Notes under the pieces: model-generated
Told to the model about the DNA's origin: nothing
Database searches by the model: none
The model's input: only the letters and a program-made list of their open reading frames with translations
Part shown: piece after piece, positions 15,289-24,667 of the stretch
Position numbering within the stretch: the first letter of the stretch is position 1
Layout of the letters: each line of letters opens with the position of its first letter
Origin: Sinorhizobium mexicanum
GTDB lineage: Bacteria > Pseudomonadota > Alphaproteobacteria > Rhizobiales > Rhizobiaceae
NCBI RefSeq assembly: GCF_013488225.1
Contig: NZ_CP041241.1
Location: forward strand, 1,736,001-1,800,000
Direction of reading: 5' to 3'
DNA: 64,000 bases
Translations under genes and position numbers: made by a program

Positions 15289-17739
15289 ATGACCGAGAAA
15301 CTGGTGATCGTTGGCAACGGCATGGCGCCGGGCCGCATGCTGGAAGAGCTCTTCGAGAAGGCGCCCGGGCGCTACGAAGTAACGATCTTCAACGCCGAGC
15401 CGCGCGTCAATTACGACCGCATCATGCTCTCGCCGGTACTATCCGGCGAGAAGGAATACGAGGAGATTATCATCCACGGCGACGGATGGTACATCAAGCA
15501 CGGCATCACCCTTTACAAGGGCCACAAGATCATCGCGATCGACCGCAATGCCAAGACGGTCACCTCCGACCATGGTGTGACGGAAAGCTACGACAAGCTG
15601 GTGATCGCCACCGGTTCCGTGCCCTTCATCATCCCCGTACCAGGGAAGGATCTGCGCGGCGTCATCACCTACCGCGATCTCGACGACGTGCAGGCGATGC
15701 TGCTTGCGGCGCAGTCCCGTGAAAAGGCTGTCGTCATCGGCGGCGGTCTGCTCGGCCTGGAAGCAGCTGCCGGCCTAAAGGCGCGCGGCATGGATGTCAC
15801 CGTGCTGCACGTCATGCCGACACTGATGGAGCGCCAGCTCGACCCGGCCGCCGGTTACCTCTTGCAGAAGGCAGTCGAGGAGCGCGGCATCAAGGTCATC
15901 ACCAAGGCAAACACCAAACGGGTCGTCGGCGAGGAGAAGGTAGAGGGCATCGAGCTTGACGATGGCCGCATCATCCCCGCGACGCTGGTGGTGATGGCGG
16001 TCGGCATCAGGCCGAATGCCGGCCTCGCCAAGGAGGCGGGGCTCGCCGTCAACCGTGGTATCGTCGTTGACGCCGGTATGCAGACCTCTGACGGAGACAT
16101 CATGGCGCTCGGCGAATGCGCCGAAGTCGACGGCATGGTCTACGGCCTGGTGGCGCCGCTCTACGAGATGGCGCGGGTCGCCGCGCGCCACCTTGCCGGT
16201 GATCGTAGCGCCGCCTTCGTCCATTCCGATACGCCGACAAAACTGAAGGTGACCGGCATCAACCTCTATTCAGTCGGCGATTTCGCCGATGGCGACGGCC
16301 GCGAGGAGATCGTGCTGCGCGATGCCACCGCCGGCATCTACAAGCGGCTGGTGCTCAAGGACAACCGCATCATCGGCACGGTGCTCTACGGTGAAACCGG
16401 GGATGGCGCCTGGTTCAACGATCTGTTGAAGCGCGGCACCGACATTACCGAAATGCGCGACACCCTGATTTTCGGCCAAGCCTATCAGGGAGGGTCCCCG
16501 CTGGACCCTATGGCGGCCGTTGCAGCCTTGCCGGATGATGCGGAGATCTGCGGCTGCAACGGCGTCTGCAAGGGCAAGATCGTCTCGACGATCACCGGAA
16601 AAGGCCTGACGTCGCTCGACGACGTGCGTGCCCACACCAAGGCTTCGGCCTCCTGCGGTTCGTGCACCGGGCTGGTCGAGCAGCTGATGTCGCTCACCCT
16701 CGGCGACGCTTACAATCCGGCCGCCGTGCAGCCGATGTGCGGCTGCACGGATCTCGGCCATGACGACGTGCGCCGCCTCATCAAGGCGAAGAAGCTGAAG
16801 ACCATCCCCGCCGTCATGCAGGAGCTGGAGTGGAAGACCTCCTGCGGCTGCGCGAAATGCCGGCCGGCGCTCAATTATTACCTCGTCTGCGATTGGCCGG
16901 ACGAATATGCCGACGACTACCAGTCGCGCTTCATCAACGAACGCGTCCACGCCAACATCCAGAAGGACGGCACCTATTCGGTGGTGCCGCGCATGTGGGG
17001 CGGGGTGACCAATTCGAAGGAATTGCGGGCCATCGCTGACGTCGTCGACAAGTTCGACGTCCCGCTCGTCAAGGTCACCGGCGGCCAGCGCATCGACCTG
17101 CTCGGCATCGAGAAGGAAGACCTGCCCGCTGTCTGGGCCGACCTCGGCAAGGCTGGCTTCGTCTCGGGCCAGGCCTATGCCAAGGGCTTGAGGACCGTGA
17201 AGACCTGCGTTGGCTCCGATTGGTGCCGCTTCGGTACGCAGGATTCGACCGGGCTCGGCATCCGCATCGAGAAGTTCATGTGGGGCTCGTGGACTCCCGC
17301 CAAGTTGAAGATGGCCGTTTCCGGCTGTCCACGCAATTGCGCCGAAGCGACCTGCAAGGACGTCGGCGTCATCTGCGTCGATTCCGGCTACGAGATCCAT
17401 TTCGCCGGCGCGGCAGGACTCGACATCAAGGGCACCGAGGTCCTCGCCCTCGTCAGGACCGAGGACGAGGCGCTGGAGCACATCGTTGCCCTGACGCAGA
17501 TGTATCGCGAGCAGGCCCGCTACCTCGAACGCATCTACAAATGGGCAAATCGCATCGGCCTCGACGAGATCCGCCGCCAGATCATGGACGATGCGGAGAA
17601 GCGCCAGGCCTATTTCGACCGCTTCGTGTTCAGCCAGAAATTCGCCCAGGTCGATCCCTGGTCGGAGCGTGTCTCCGGAAAGGATAAGCACGAGTTTCGG
17701 CCGATGGCGACGGTCGGCTTCAATCAGGCAGCGGAGTGA
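15289..17739 (+). CDS. nirB: Assimilatory nitrite reductase [NAD(P)H], large subunit
   Basis: This 816-aa cytoplasmic flavo-iron-sulfur-siroheme enzyme reduces nitrite to ammonium with six electrons. Its order is: an N-terminal FAD/NAD(P)H-binding oxidoreductase (1-400, GNGMAPGRMLEEL, VIGGGLLGLEAAAGLKARGMDVTVLH); two BFD-like [2Fe-2S] segments (CGCNGVCKGK with CGSCTG, then CGCTD with CGCAKCRP); and the C-terminal siroheme/[4Fe-4S] half with TCVGSDWCRFGTQDS and SGCPRNCAEATCKD supplying the four cluster Cys. Length matches NirB. The small subunit NirD follows 5 bp later, and siroheme would come from the CysG gene at the end of the operon. Confidence 0.96.
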   Translation: MTEKLVIVGNGMAPGRMLEELFEKAPGRYEVTIFNAEPRVNYDRIMLSPVLSGEKEYEEIIIHGDGWYIKHGITLYKGHKIIAIDRNAKTVTSDHGVTESYDKLVIATGSVPFIIPVPGKDLRGVITYRDLDDVQAMLLAAQSREKAVVIGGGLLGLEAAAGLKARGMDVTVLHVMPTLMERQLDPAAGYLLQKAVEERGIKVITKANTKRVVGEEKVEGIELDDGRIIPATLVVMAVGIRPNAGLAKEAGLAVNRGIVVDAGMQTSDGDIMALGECAEVDGMVYGLVAPLYEMARVAARHLAGDRSAAFVHSDTPTKLKVTGINLYSVGDFADGDGREEIVLRDATAGIYKRLVLKDNRIIGTVLYGETGDGAWFNDLLKRGTDITEMRDTLIFGQAYQGGSPLDPMAAVAALPDDAEICGCNGVCKGKIVSTITGKGLTSLDDVRAHTKASASCGSCTGLVEQLMSLTLGDAYNPAAVQPMCGCTDLGHDDVRRLIKAKKLKTIPAVMQELEWKTSCGCAKCRPALNYYLVCDWPDEYADDYQSRFINERVHANIQKDGTYSVVPRMWGGVTNSKELRAIADVVDKFDVPLVKVTGGQRIDLLGIEKEDLPAVWADLGKAGFVSGQAYAKGLRTVKTCVGSDWCRFGTQDSTGLGIRIEKFMWGSWTPAKLKMAVSGCPRNCAEATCKDVGVICVDSGYEIHFAGAAGLDIKGTEVLALVRTEDEALEHIVALTQMYREQARYLERIYKWANRIGLDEIRRQIMDDAEKRQAYFDRFVFSQKFAQVDPWSERVSGKDKHEFRPMATVGFNQAAE

Positions 17740-17743
17740 GGTG

Positions 17744-18082
17744 ATGGAGATGAACTGGATCGCAATCGGCAATGTTTCCGATATCCCTCTGCGCGGCGCG
17801 CGCTGCGTGCGGACGCCGCAGGGCAAGATCGCCGTCTTCCGGACTGCGGAGAACGACGTCTTCGCGATAGAGGATCACTGCCCCCACAAGGGCGGGCCGC
17901 TCTCGCAGGGCATCGTCCACGGCACTGCCGTGACCTGCCCGCTGCACAACTGGGTGATCTCGCTCGAAACCGGCAAGGCACTCGGCGCCGACGAGGGCGA
18001 GGTCCGCACGATCCCGGTGAAGAACGACAACGGTGCGCTCTTCATTGCGCTCGAGAGCCTGGCACTGGCAGCGGCGGAATAG
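17744..18082 (+). CDS. nirD: Nitrite reductase small subunit (Rieske-type)
   Basis: This 112-aa protein contains the two Rieske-like half-sites DHCPHKGGPLSQG (about residue 40) and TCPLHNWVISL (about 60), spaced as in NirD proteins that keep the Cys/His ligands. It associates with NirB in the cytoplasm. Translation probably begins at the ATG at 17744, right after the nirB stop and with a GGAGTGAGG ribosome site; an ATG two codons later is an alternative. The next gene begins 2 bp after its stop. Confidence 0.94.
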   Translation: MEMNWIAIGNVSDIPLRGARCVRTPQGKIAVFRTAENDVFAIEDHCPHKGGPLSQGIVHGTAVTCPLHNWVISLETGKALGADEGEVRTIPVKNDNGALFIALESLALAAAE

Positions 18083-18084
18083 GC

Positions 18085-20742
18085 ATGGCTTGCGAGGTCA
18101 AAACCACCTGCCCCTATTGCGGCGTCGGCTGCGGCGTCATCGGCCGCATGGACGATGATGGAGCCGTCAGCGTCAAGGGGGATCCAGAGCACCCGGCCAA
18201 TTTCGGCCGGCTCTGCTCCAAGGGCTCGGCGCTTGCCGAAACCCTCGATCTCGACGGCCGCCTGCTCCATCCGGAGATCGGCGGCCGCCGCGCCGGCTGG
18301 GACGAAGCGCTCAATCTCGTCGCCAGCCGCTTCGCGGAAACCATTGCCGTGCATGGCCCGGATTCGATCGCCTTCTATGTCTCCGGCCAATTGCTGACGG
18401 AGGACTATTACGTCGCCAACAAGCTGATGAAGGGTTTTATCGGTTCGGCGAACATCGACACGAACTCACGCCTGTGCATGTCGTCCTCGGTTGCCGGTCA
18501 CCGCCGCGCCTTCGGGTCCGACACGGTTCCGGGTGCCTATGAAGACCTCGAGCTTGCCGATCTCGTCGTGCTAACCGGCTCCAATCTCGCCTGGTGCCAC
18601 CCGGTGCTTTACCAGCGCCTTGCTGCCGCCAAGGCGAACCGCCCCGCGATGAAGGTTGTCGTCATCGATCCACGCCGCACGATGACCGCCGACATCGCCG
18701 ACATGCATCTGGCGCTCGCGCCGGACAGCGACGTCGCGCTTTTCAACGGCCTGTTTGCCCATCTGGCGGCGAGCGGCGCCATCGATCAAAACTATATCTC
18801 GGCGCACACAAAGGGCTTCGCCGAGGCGTTTGCGGCCGCTTCCGCGCTTGATCTCCCGGAACTCTCGGCCCTGACAGGACTGTCGCAGACGCAATTGCTC
18901 GATTTCTTCCGCCTGTTCGAGACGACCGAAAAGGTCGTCACCTGTTACAGCCAGGGCGTCAACCAGTCGGCTTCCGGTACCGACAAGGTCAACGCCATCA
19001 TCAACTGCCATCTCGCGACCGGGCGGATCGGCCGGCCGGGCATGGGCCCCTTCTCGCTGACAGGCCAGCCCAACGCCATGGGCGGACGCGAGGTCGGCGG
19101 GCTCGCCAACATGCTCGCGGCCCATCTCGATATCGAAAAATCCGTGCACCGTGATCTCGTCCAGCGCTTTTGGGGCGCGCCCGCGGTCGCGAGCAAACCG
19201 GGCCTCAAGGCGGTAGACATGTTCCGCGCCGTCGCCGACGGGCGGATCAAGGCGCTCTGGATCATGGCGACCAACCCGGTTGTCTCTATGCCCGATGCGG
19301 ACACGGTAGAGGCCGCGATCAAGACCTGTCCCTTCGTCGTCGTCTCCGACATCCTTCGCGAGACCGATACCGTCCGCCATGCCCACGTGCTGCTGCCCTC
19401 GCTCGGCTGGGGCGAGAAAGACGGCACCGTCACCAATTCCGAGCGGCGCATCTCCCGCCAGCGCGCCTTCCTCGCTGCTCCCGGCGAGGCGCGCGCCGAC
19501 TGGTGGCAACTGGCTGAGGTCGGCCGTCGCATGGGCTTTTCGCAAGGCTTCGACCATGCTTCCGCTGCCGAGGTCTTCGCCGAACACTCCGCCCTTTCCG
19601 GCTTCGAAAACGATGGCCGCCGCGATTTCGACATCGGCGCTCACGCAGCAATTGACAAGGCGGCTTATGACGATCTGAAGCCCTTCCAGTGGCCGCAGCC
19701 TAAAGGCACGCAGCCCCGGGAGAGGCGGTTTTTCGCCGAGGGTGGGTTCTATCATGCGGGCGGACGCGCCAGTTTCGTCGCCGTCGATGCCTCTGTCCCC
19801 AAGCCGGCAAACGATGCCTATCCCTGCACGCTCAACACCGGGCGGGTGCGCGACCATTGGCACACGATGACCAGGACCGGGAAGAGCGCCCGGCTCTCCG
19901 CCCATATCGCCGAACCGTTCGCCGAAATTCATCCGCGTGATGCCGAGAAGCTTGCCGTCGCGGACGCCGATCTGGTGAAAATCGAGAGCCCATACGGACA
20001 AACAGTTGTCCGCGCGCTCCTCACCGAGCGCCAGGCGGAGGGAAGCCTGTTCGTACCAATGCACTGGAACGACCAGTTCGCCTCGAAGGGTCGTATCGAC
20101 GCGCTGGTGCCGCCGATCACGGACCCCGTTTCCGGGCAACCGGCGTCGAAGAACGTGGCCGTCAGGGCTGCCCGCTTCGACGCCCGGGCCTATGGTTTCG
20201 CAGTCTCCGCCGAAAAACCCCAGGGCATCGATGCTGCCTACTGGGCGATGGCCAAGGCCGAGGGCGGCTGGCGCCTGGAGCTTGCCTTCGCCGGGCCACA
20301 AGCGGACTGGATCGGCTGGTGTCGCGAGGCCTTTTCGATCCCGGCCGGAATCGAACCGATCGGCTACACCGATCGCCGGTCCAGCGAGCTCCGCCTCGCC
20401 TTTTTCGACGGCGACCGGCTGCTTGCCGCCCTGTTCCTCGCATCCCGCCCCGTGGCGGTCGCCCGCAACTGGGCGGTCTCGCAGCTTCGTGCCTCGCATA
20501 AAGACCTCGGCACGCGCTTCGCTGTGGCGGCAGGTCGCCCCGACGCCGGCAGAGAAGACCCGGGCGCCACCGTCTGCTCCTGCTTCAGCGTCGGGCTCAA
20601 TCAGATCACGGCCGCCATCCGGGACGGCTGTCACAGTGTCCAGGCGATCGGCGAAAGACTTAGCGCCGGCACCAATTGCGGCTCCTGCCGCGCAGAGATC
20701 AGGGGGATCATCGATGGATGCCTTGCCGCTGCCGCTGAATGA
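18085..20742 (+). CDS. nasA: Assimilatory nitrate reductase catalytic subunit (Mo-bisMGD)
   Basis: This 885-aa molybdoenzyme reduces nitrate to nitrite in the cytoplasm (the S. meliloti counterpart is often named narB). The N-terminus has the [4Fe-4S] motif CPYCGVGCGV plus the later LCSKG Cys. The molybdopterin domains follow with DTNSRLCMSSSVAGHRRAFG, NLAWCHPVLYQR, GRPGMGPFSLTGQPNAMGGREVGG and a C-terminal molydopterin-binding part (LNTGRVRDHWHTMTRTGK). An extra C-terminal BFD-like [2Fe-2S] domain (about 830-880, CSCFSVG and GTNCGSCRAEI) is typical of the ferredoxin-independent NasA class. Its 3' end overlaps the siroheme synthase gene by 29 bp. Confidence 0.95.
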   Translation: MACEVKTTCPYCGVGCGVIGRMDDDGAVSVKGDPEHPANFGRLCSKGSALAETLDLDGRLLHPEIGGRRAGWDEALNLVASRFAETIAVHGPDSIAFYVSGQLLTEDYYVANKLMKGFIGSANIDTNSRLCMSSSVAGHRRAFGSDTVPGAYEDLELADLVVLTGSNLAWCHPVLYQRLAAAKANRPAMKVVVIDPRRTMTADIADMHLALAPDSDVALFNGLFAHLAASGAIDQNYISAHTKGFAEAFAAASALDLPELSALTGLSQTQLLDFFRLFETTEKVVTCYSQGVNQSASGTDKVNAIINCHLATGRIGRPGMGPFSLTGQPNAMGGREVGGLANMLAAHLDIEKSVHRDLVQRFWGAPAVASKPGLKAVDMFRAVADGRIKALWIMATNPVVSMPDADTVEAAIKTCPFVVVSDILRETDTVRHAHVLLPSLGWGEKDGTVTNSERRISRQRAFLAAPGEARADWWQLAEVGRRMGFSQGFDHASAAEVFAEHSALSGFENDGRRDFDIGAHAAIDKAAYDDLKPFQWPQPKGTQPRERRFFAEGGFYHAGGRASFVAVDASVPKPANDAYPCTLNTGRVRDHWHTMTRTGKSARLSAHIAEPFAEIHPRDAEKLAVADADLVKIESPYGQTVVRALLTERQAEGSLFVPMHWNDQFASKGRIDALVPPITDPVSGQPASKNVAVRAARFDARAYGFAVSAEKPQGIDAAYWAMAKAEGGWRLELAFAGPQADWIGWCREAFSIPAGIEPIGYTDRRSSELRLAFFDGDRLLAALFLASRPVAVARNWAVSQLRASHKDLGTRFAVAAGRPDAGREDPGATVCSCFSVGLNQITAAIRDGCHSVQAIGERLSAGTNCGSCRAEIRGIIDGCLAAAAE

Positions 20743-21913
20743 CCGGCCCGCAAGGCCATCGCCGCAACGCGTCGCTCCGCTTGCCAGCTTGCCGCTGTTC
20801 TGGACCTTGAAGAACAAGCGCGTCGTGGTCGCCGGCGGCAGCGACGCCGCCGCCTGGAAGGCCGAATTGCTGGCGGCTTGCGGCGCGGAGGTTCATGTTC
20901 ACGCGCCCCGCGCCGAGCTGAGCGACGTCTTTCTCGCTCTCATGAAACGCGGCGCCGCCCACGACAACGGCCGCCTCGTCCATCACGACGAGATCTGGCA
21001 CCCCGGCGTCTTTTTCGGGGCCGCGCTTGCGATCGCCGACTGCGACGACGACGCGGAAGCGGAGGGCTTCTCCAATGCGGCACGTGCCGCCGGCGTTCCC
21101 GTCAATGTCATCGACAAGCCGGCCTTCAGCCAGCTCCAATTCGGCTCCATCGTCAATCGCTCGCCGATCGTCGTATCGATCTCGACCGACGGCGCGGCGC
21201 CGATCCTGGCGCAAGCGATCCGCCGTCGGATCGAGGCCCTGCTGCCGCCGGCAATCAAGGGTTGGGCAGCGATCGCGCAGGCGATCCGCGAAAGGGTCAA
21301 CGCGCGGCTCAATCCCGGCGCGGCGCGCCGCACCTTCTGGGAGCGGTTCGTCGATCGCGCCTTTCTGGAGACACCGGGGGAGGGTGTCGAGACGCGGCTG
21401 ATGGAGGAGCTGGATTGCCTTTCCGCGACCCGCGCCGCCATCGGCCGCGTCTCGATCGTCGGCGCGGGCCCGGGCGATGCCGAACTTCTGACGCTGAGGG
21501 CTATTCGTGCCTTGCAGGCGGCCGACGTCATTTTCTTCGACGAACCGATCTCGAACGACGTGCTCGAACTTTCCCGCCGCGAAGCGAAACGCCAGTTCGT
21601 CGGTCCGCCGGACGGCCTCGCCGCCGATGGCGCCGGCAGTATCCACGATGCCGTGGTTGAGCTGGTCCTGGCGGGTAAGCGCGTAGTGCGCCTCAAATCC
21701 GGTGACCCCACCCACTCGGTCGCGATGCGCAGGGAAATCCAACGACTGGAAAGCGAAGGCATTCCCGTCGAGATGGTGCCGGGGGTGCAGGCCGAACGCT
21801 ATCGCCCTGAAACCGAGGGGCTGGCCAAAGTCGACGGGCTCGCCAATGTCCATATTGCGGCCGGCCTGACCGTTGCAGCCGCGACACGGGCCGCGCACAT
21901 CGCCAATCGTTGA
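20714..21913 (+). CDS. cysG: Siroheme synthase-like protein with truncated methyltransferase domain
   Basis: This 399-aa protein starts inside the end of nasA (29-bp overlap). The N-terminal half (about 1-215) is a precorrin-2 dehydrogenase/ferrochelatase domain (LPLFWTLKNKRVVVAGGSDAAAWKAELL, NVIDKPAFSQLQFG, ADGAAPILAQAIRRRIE written here in part). The C-terminal half starts as a normal SUMT domain (VSIVGAGPGDAELLTLRAIRAL), but the KGGDPFVFGRG motif is degenerate (KSGDPTHSVA). The domain stops soon after MVPGVQAERY, whereas full CysG has 450-480 aa. The S-adenosylmethionine methyltransferase step may therefore be lost and supplied by another gene. Position at the end of the nitrite reductase operon fits siroheme supply. 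Confidence 0.85.
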   Translation: MDALPLPLNDRPARPSPQRVAPLASLPLFWTLKNKRVVVAGGSDAAAWKAELLAACGAEVHVHAPRAELSDVFLALMKRGAAHDNGRLVHHDEIWHPGVFFGAALAIADCDDDAEAEGFSNAARAAGVPVNVIDKPAFSQLQFGSIVNRSPIVVSISTDGAAPILAQAIRRRIEALLPPAIKGWAAIAQAIRERVNARLNPGAARRTFWERFVDRAFLETPGEGVETRLMEELDCLSATRAAIGRVSIVGAGPGDAELLTLRAIRALQAADVIFFDEPISNDVLELSRREAKRQFVGPPDGLAADGAGSIHDAVVELVLAGKRVVRLKSGDPTHSVAMRREIQRLESEGIPVEMVPGVQAERYRPETEGLAKVDGLANVHIAAGLTVAAATRAAHIANR

Positions 21914-21916
21914 AGG

Positions 21917-22381
21917 TCATTCGGGCGACAACGAGGCTTCGAGGCGATCGAGAAATGGCCGTTGGGACACGTTTATCTTCTCCCGCGCGTCCGGCAGGCT
22001 GAACCATCCGGCACGATCGACCTCCGGAAAAGCCTGTGTCTTGCCGCTGTGCGGCGGCCATTCCATCTCGAACAGATTGCTGCGGATCTTGCTGATGTCG
22101 AGGTCGCTCTCGCTGGCATAGGCGGTGACCAGCTTGCCGCTTTTCTGACGAAGCTCGCCCAGAGACGCGACGGCGCCATTCACTGCAATGCCGGTCTCCT
22201 CAAGGAACTCGCGTCGCGCCGCCGCTTCGGGCTGCTCGTCGGGGCCATATTCGCCCTTTGGAATGGACCAGGCGCCAAGGTCCCTGTTGCTCCAGAAGGG
22301 ACCGCCAGGGTGAACGAGCAAGACGAAGAGTGCCTCGTTGTCGTATTTGTAGAGCAGGATGCCTGCGCTTCTTTTCGGCAT
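21917..22381 (-). CDS. Nudix hydrolase
   Basis: This 154-aa protein starts MPKRSAGILLYKYDNE and has an intact Nudix box at residues 43-65 (GEYGPDEQPEAAARREFLEE, then TGI), the Mg-binding site for cleaving nucleoside-diphosphate-linked compounds. The surrounding HPGGPFW, GAWSIPKGE and FPEVDRAGWFSLPDAREKI resemble the NTP pyrophosphohydrolase/diadenosine-type subgroup common in rhizobia. The substrate cannot be told from sequence. It converges with cysG (3 bp between stops) and belongs to no obvious operon. Confidence 0.9.
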   Translation of the reverse strand: MPKRSAGILLYKYDNEALFVLLVHPGGPFWSNRDLGAWSIPKGEYGPDEQPEAAARREFLEETGIAVNGAVASLGELRQKSGKLVTAYASESDLDISKIRSNLFEMEWPPHSGKTQAFPEVDRAGWFSLPDAREKINVSQRPFLDRLEASLSPE

Positions 22382-22517
22382 TTGCGATCTTTCCGGGGTC
22401 GATGGCGTATAGGCGCATTCCGATGCAACGGCAGCAGACTATCCCGTGGCTAGTCTGAGAGGATATCATTGCCGGGCCGCATTTCGAACCGAGCGAGCTA
22501 CAAGGAGACTGGAGCCG

Positions 22518-23498
22518 ATGCGCGCGATGGTCCTTGAGAGGATCGGGGAACCGTTGAAAGCGGTGGATCTGCCGCTCCCGGAGCCGCTTGCCGGCGAGAT
22601 CCGGCTGCGCGTCGAGGCCTGCGCCGTCTGCCGCACCGATCTGCACGTGGTCGACGGCGACCTGCCGCGGCCGAAGCTGCCGCTTGTTCCGGGGCACGAG
22701 ATCGTCGGCATCATCGAAGCGGTCGGGCGCGGCGTCGATCCGCGCATTGGTCGGCGCGTCGGGGTTCCGTGGCTCGGCCATACCTGCCAGCATTGCTTCT
22801 ATTGCCGGTCGGGCGCCGAAAACCTTTGCGACGATCCGCTGTTCACCGGTTATACCCGCGACGGCGGCTTTGCCACCGATGTCATCGCGGATGCGGACTA
22901 TGCTTTCGATCTCGATCCCGACGGTGATCCGGTCGCGCTTGCGCCCCTTCTCTGCGCGGGGCTCATCGGCTGGCGCTCGCTGAAGCGGACCGGCGATGGC
23001 AGAAAGATCGGGATCTACGGCTTCGGCGCAGCCGCGCATATCATCGCCCAGATCTGCGTCTGGCAGGGCCGGCAGGTCTGCGCCTTCACCCGACCGGGCG
23101 ATAAGGCGGCACAGCGCTTCGCCCTCGATCTCGGTGCGCATTGGGCCGGCGGTTCGGACGAGCCGCCGCCGGAGCCGCTCGACGCTGCGATCATCTTCGC
23201 GCCGGTCGGAAACCTCGTTCCGTCTGCTCTGAAAGCAGTGCGCAAGGGCGGTCGCGTGGTCTGCGGCGGCATCCACATGAGCGATATTCCCGCCATGCCC
23301 TACGCTGTACTTTGGGGTGAACGCGAGCTGGTTTCCGTCGCCAACCTCACCCGCCGGGATGGCCGCGAGTTTTTCGCAATCGCTGCGGAAGCAGGCGTCA
23401 AGACGCACACCCTTGTCTATCCCCTTGATGAAGCCAACCGTGCCCTTGCCGACCTTCGCGCCGGGAGGCTCAGCGGAGCGGCCGTCCTCGTTCCTTAG
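22518..23498 (+). CDS. Zinc-dependent alcohol dehydrogenase (AdhP/AdhA-like)
   Basis: This 326-aa medium-chain dehydrogenase shows the catalytic Zn ligands (Cys in ACAVCRTDLHVV, His-Glu in PGHEIVGIIE, later Cys) and the structural Zn cluster CQHCFYCRSGAENLC. The cofactor fold IGIYGFGAAAHIIAQI carries a variant GxGxxG. The first Met of the domain (22518) has a GGAGACTGGAGCCG upstream; the frame stays open further upstream without similarity. It resembles the rhizobial 'zinc-binding alcohol dehydrogenase family' enzymes acting on primary alcohols; the true substrate is unknown. Both flanking genes point away or converge, so it is probably monocistronic. Confidence 0.88.
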   Translation: MRAMVLERIGEPLKAVDLPLPEPLAGEIRLRVEACAVCRTDLHVVDGDLPRPKLPLVPGHEIVGIIEAVGRGVDPRIGRRVGVPWLGHTCQHCFYCRSGAENLCDDPLFTGYTRDGGFATDVIADADYAFDLDPDGDPVALAPLLCAGLIGWRSLKRTGDGRKIGIYGFGAAAHIIAQICVWQGRQVCAFTRPGDKAAQRFALDLGAHWAGGSDEPPPEPLDAAIIFAPVGNLVPSALKAVRKGGRVVCGGIHMSDIPAMPYAVLWGERELVSVANLTRRDGREFFAIAAEAGVKTHTLVYPLDEANRALADLRAGRLSGAAVLVP

Positions 23499-23621
23499 CT
23501 AGAGCAGGATCCGATCAGATTGCAACGCATCGGAAAGCATTGGGGGGTGCCGTCCCGAGCAGCTCGGAGATGCGGCCCGCACCATTCTCACGACGTCCAA
23601 CGAGATCGGATTTCGCTGTAG

Positions 23622-24326
23622 TTACGTGGACGCAGAGCCACCTTCCGGCGATTTCAGGTAGCTGATGACTGCATCGGCAATCATCGTGCGGTGCCGTTCG
23701 ATCGTCGCCTCTTCCGAGAGATCACGGCGGAAGATCGTGCCGAAGGTGTAGCGGTTCGAGACGCGGAAGAAGCAGAAGGCGCTGATCAGCATGTGGACGT
23801 CAATCGGATCGGCCTCGCGGCGAAAGGTGCCGTCGGCGAGACCGCGCGTGATGATGGCCTCTATCATCTGGATGACCGAGACATTGAGCTCGCGGATCGC
23901 TTCCGACCGCAGCATGTGCGCCGCGTGGTGAATGTTCTCGATGCTGACCAGGCGAACGAAATCCGGGTTGGTTTCGTCGTGATCGAAGGTGGTCTCGATC
24001 AAAGTTCGGAGCGCCTTTTCCGGCGGCAGGTTGGCGAGTTCGAGATCGGCCTCGAGCGTGCGGATCCTGCGGTAGGAGCGCTCGAGCACGGCGAGATAGA
24101 GCCCTTCCTTGCTGCCGAAGTAGTAGTAGATCATCCGCTTCGAGGTGCGCGTGCGCTCGGCAATCGCATCCACCCGCGCGCCGGCCAGCCCGTGCGTCGA
24201 AAATTCTTCCGTCGCTACCGCAAGGATATCCTCCTGCGTTCTCTGCGGGTCGTTCTTTCTGCCGTTCCCCTGCCGCTCCGCCATTTCCGCACTGCTTCCC
24301 GGCCCGACAGGCCATTGAATCATCAT
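23622..24326 (-). CDS. TetR-family regulator of the TRAP/shikimate-catabolism operon
   Basis: This 234-aa regulator has an N-terminal TetR helix-turn-helix (RTQEDILAVATEEFSTHGLA, RVDAIAERTRTSKRMIYYYF, GSKEGLYLAVLE) and a C-terminal domain (TetR_C-type, with SAFCFFRVSNRYTFGTIF near the end) found in regulators of aromatic or quinate catabolism. The start was placed at the double Met (24324-24326) because an AGGAAA ribosome site lies 8 nt upstream. It diverges from the TRAP transporter operon; the shared gap has a candidate operator near 24514-24521. A ligand such as shikimate, quinate or protocatechuate is inference from the neighbours. Confidence 0.88.
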   Translation of the reverse strand: MMIQWPVGPGSSAEMAERQGNGRKNDPQRTQEDILAVATEEFSTHGLAGARVDAIAERTRTSKRMIYYYFGSKEGLYLAVLERSYRRIRTLEADLELANLPPEKALRTLIETTFDHDETNPDFVRLVSIENIHHAAHMLRSEAIRELNVSVIQMIEAIITRGLADGTFRREADPIDVHMLISAFCFFRVSNRYTFGTIFRRDLSEEATIERHRTMIADAVISYLKSPEGGSAST

Positions 24327-24503
24327 GCCTATTTCCTGCGGTTTCCACGCGCCTCGATGAATGCCCGAAACGCCTCGTCTCGCGATCCGAGACTGCCTGC
24401 CTGGTCGAAAATCATCTGCCGATTTTCGACCCGAAGCTGTGCCCCGCAAGAGCAATGCCTCAAGTCATATTCACGTTATCATCCTCTTTCAATAGCACGC
24501 CGC

Positions 24504-24536
24504 TTGACATTCGAACTAGTTAGTACATTTTATAAA
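24504..24536 (+). promoter_or_regulatory. Candidate promoter and TetR operator for the TRAP/shikimate operon
   Basis: A perfect -35 box TTGACA (24504-24509) is followed by an AT-rich -10 region (TTTTATAA, 24528-24535). The 8-bp palindrome AACTAGTT (24514-24521) sits between them, inside GAACTAGTTAGTAC, which looks like the ACTAGT-type sites of many TetR repressors. A repressor bound here would block the promoter. Confidence 0.5.
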
Positions 24537-24667
24537 TCCACTGCCGAACCGCGCTGAGGAGCGCGGCCGGCCGCCGGCGAACGGCCGCGCGTTGGAAGGA
24601 GGAGGCCTGCCACTGACGCGTCCTCGCGACGTGCCGCCGGTATGCCCTATCGCTTTGGGAGGAGCGA

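Noticed and set aside
12641..15292. Long plus-strand open frame overlapping nrtB and the ATPase gene
   Set aside because: It is another frame of conserved coding genes and its translation has low-complexity Arg/Pro/Gly content and no motif.
18571..20817. Long minus-strand open frame opposite the nitrate reductase gene
   Set aside because: The plus strand has a complete conserved enzyme; the minus frame resembles nothing and is rich in Arg/Gly.
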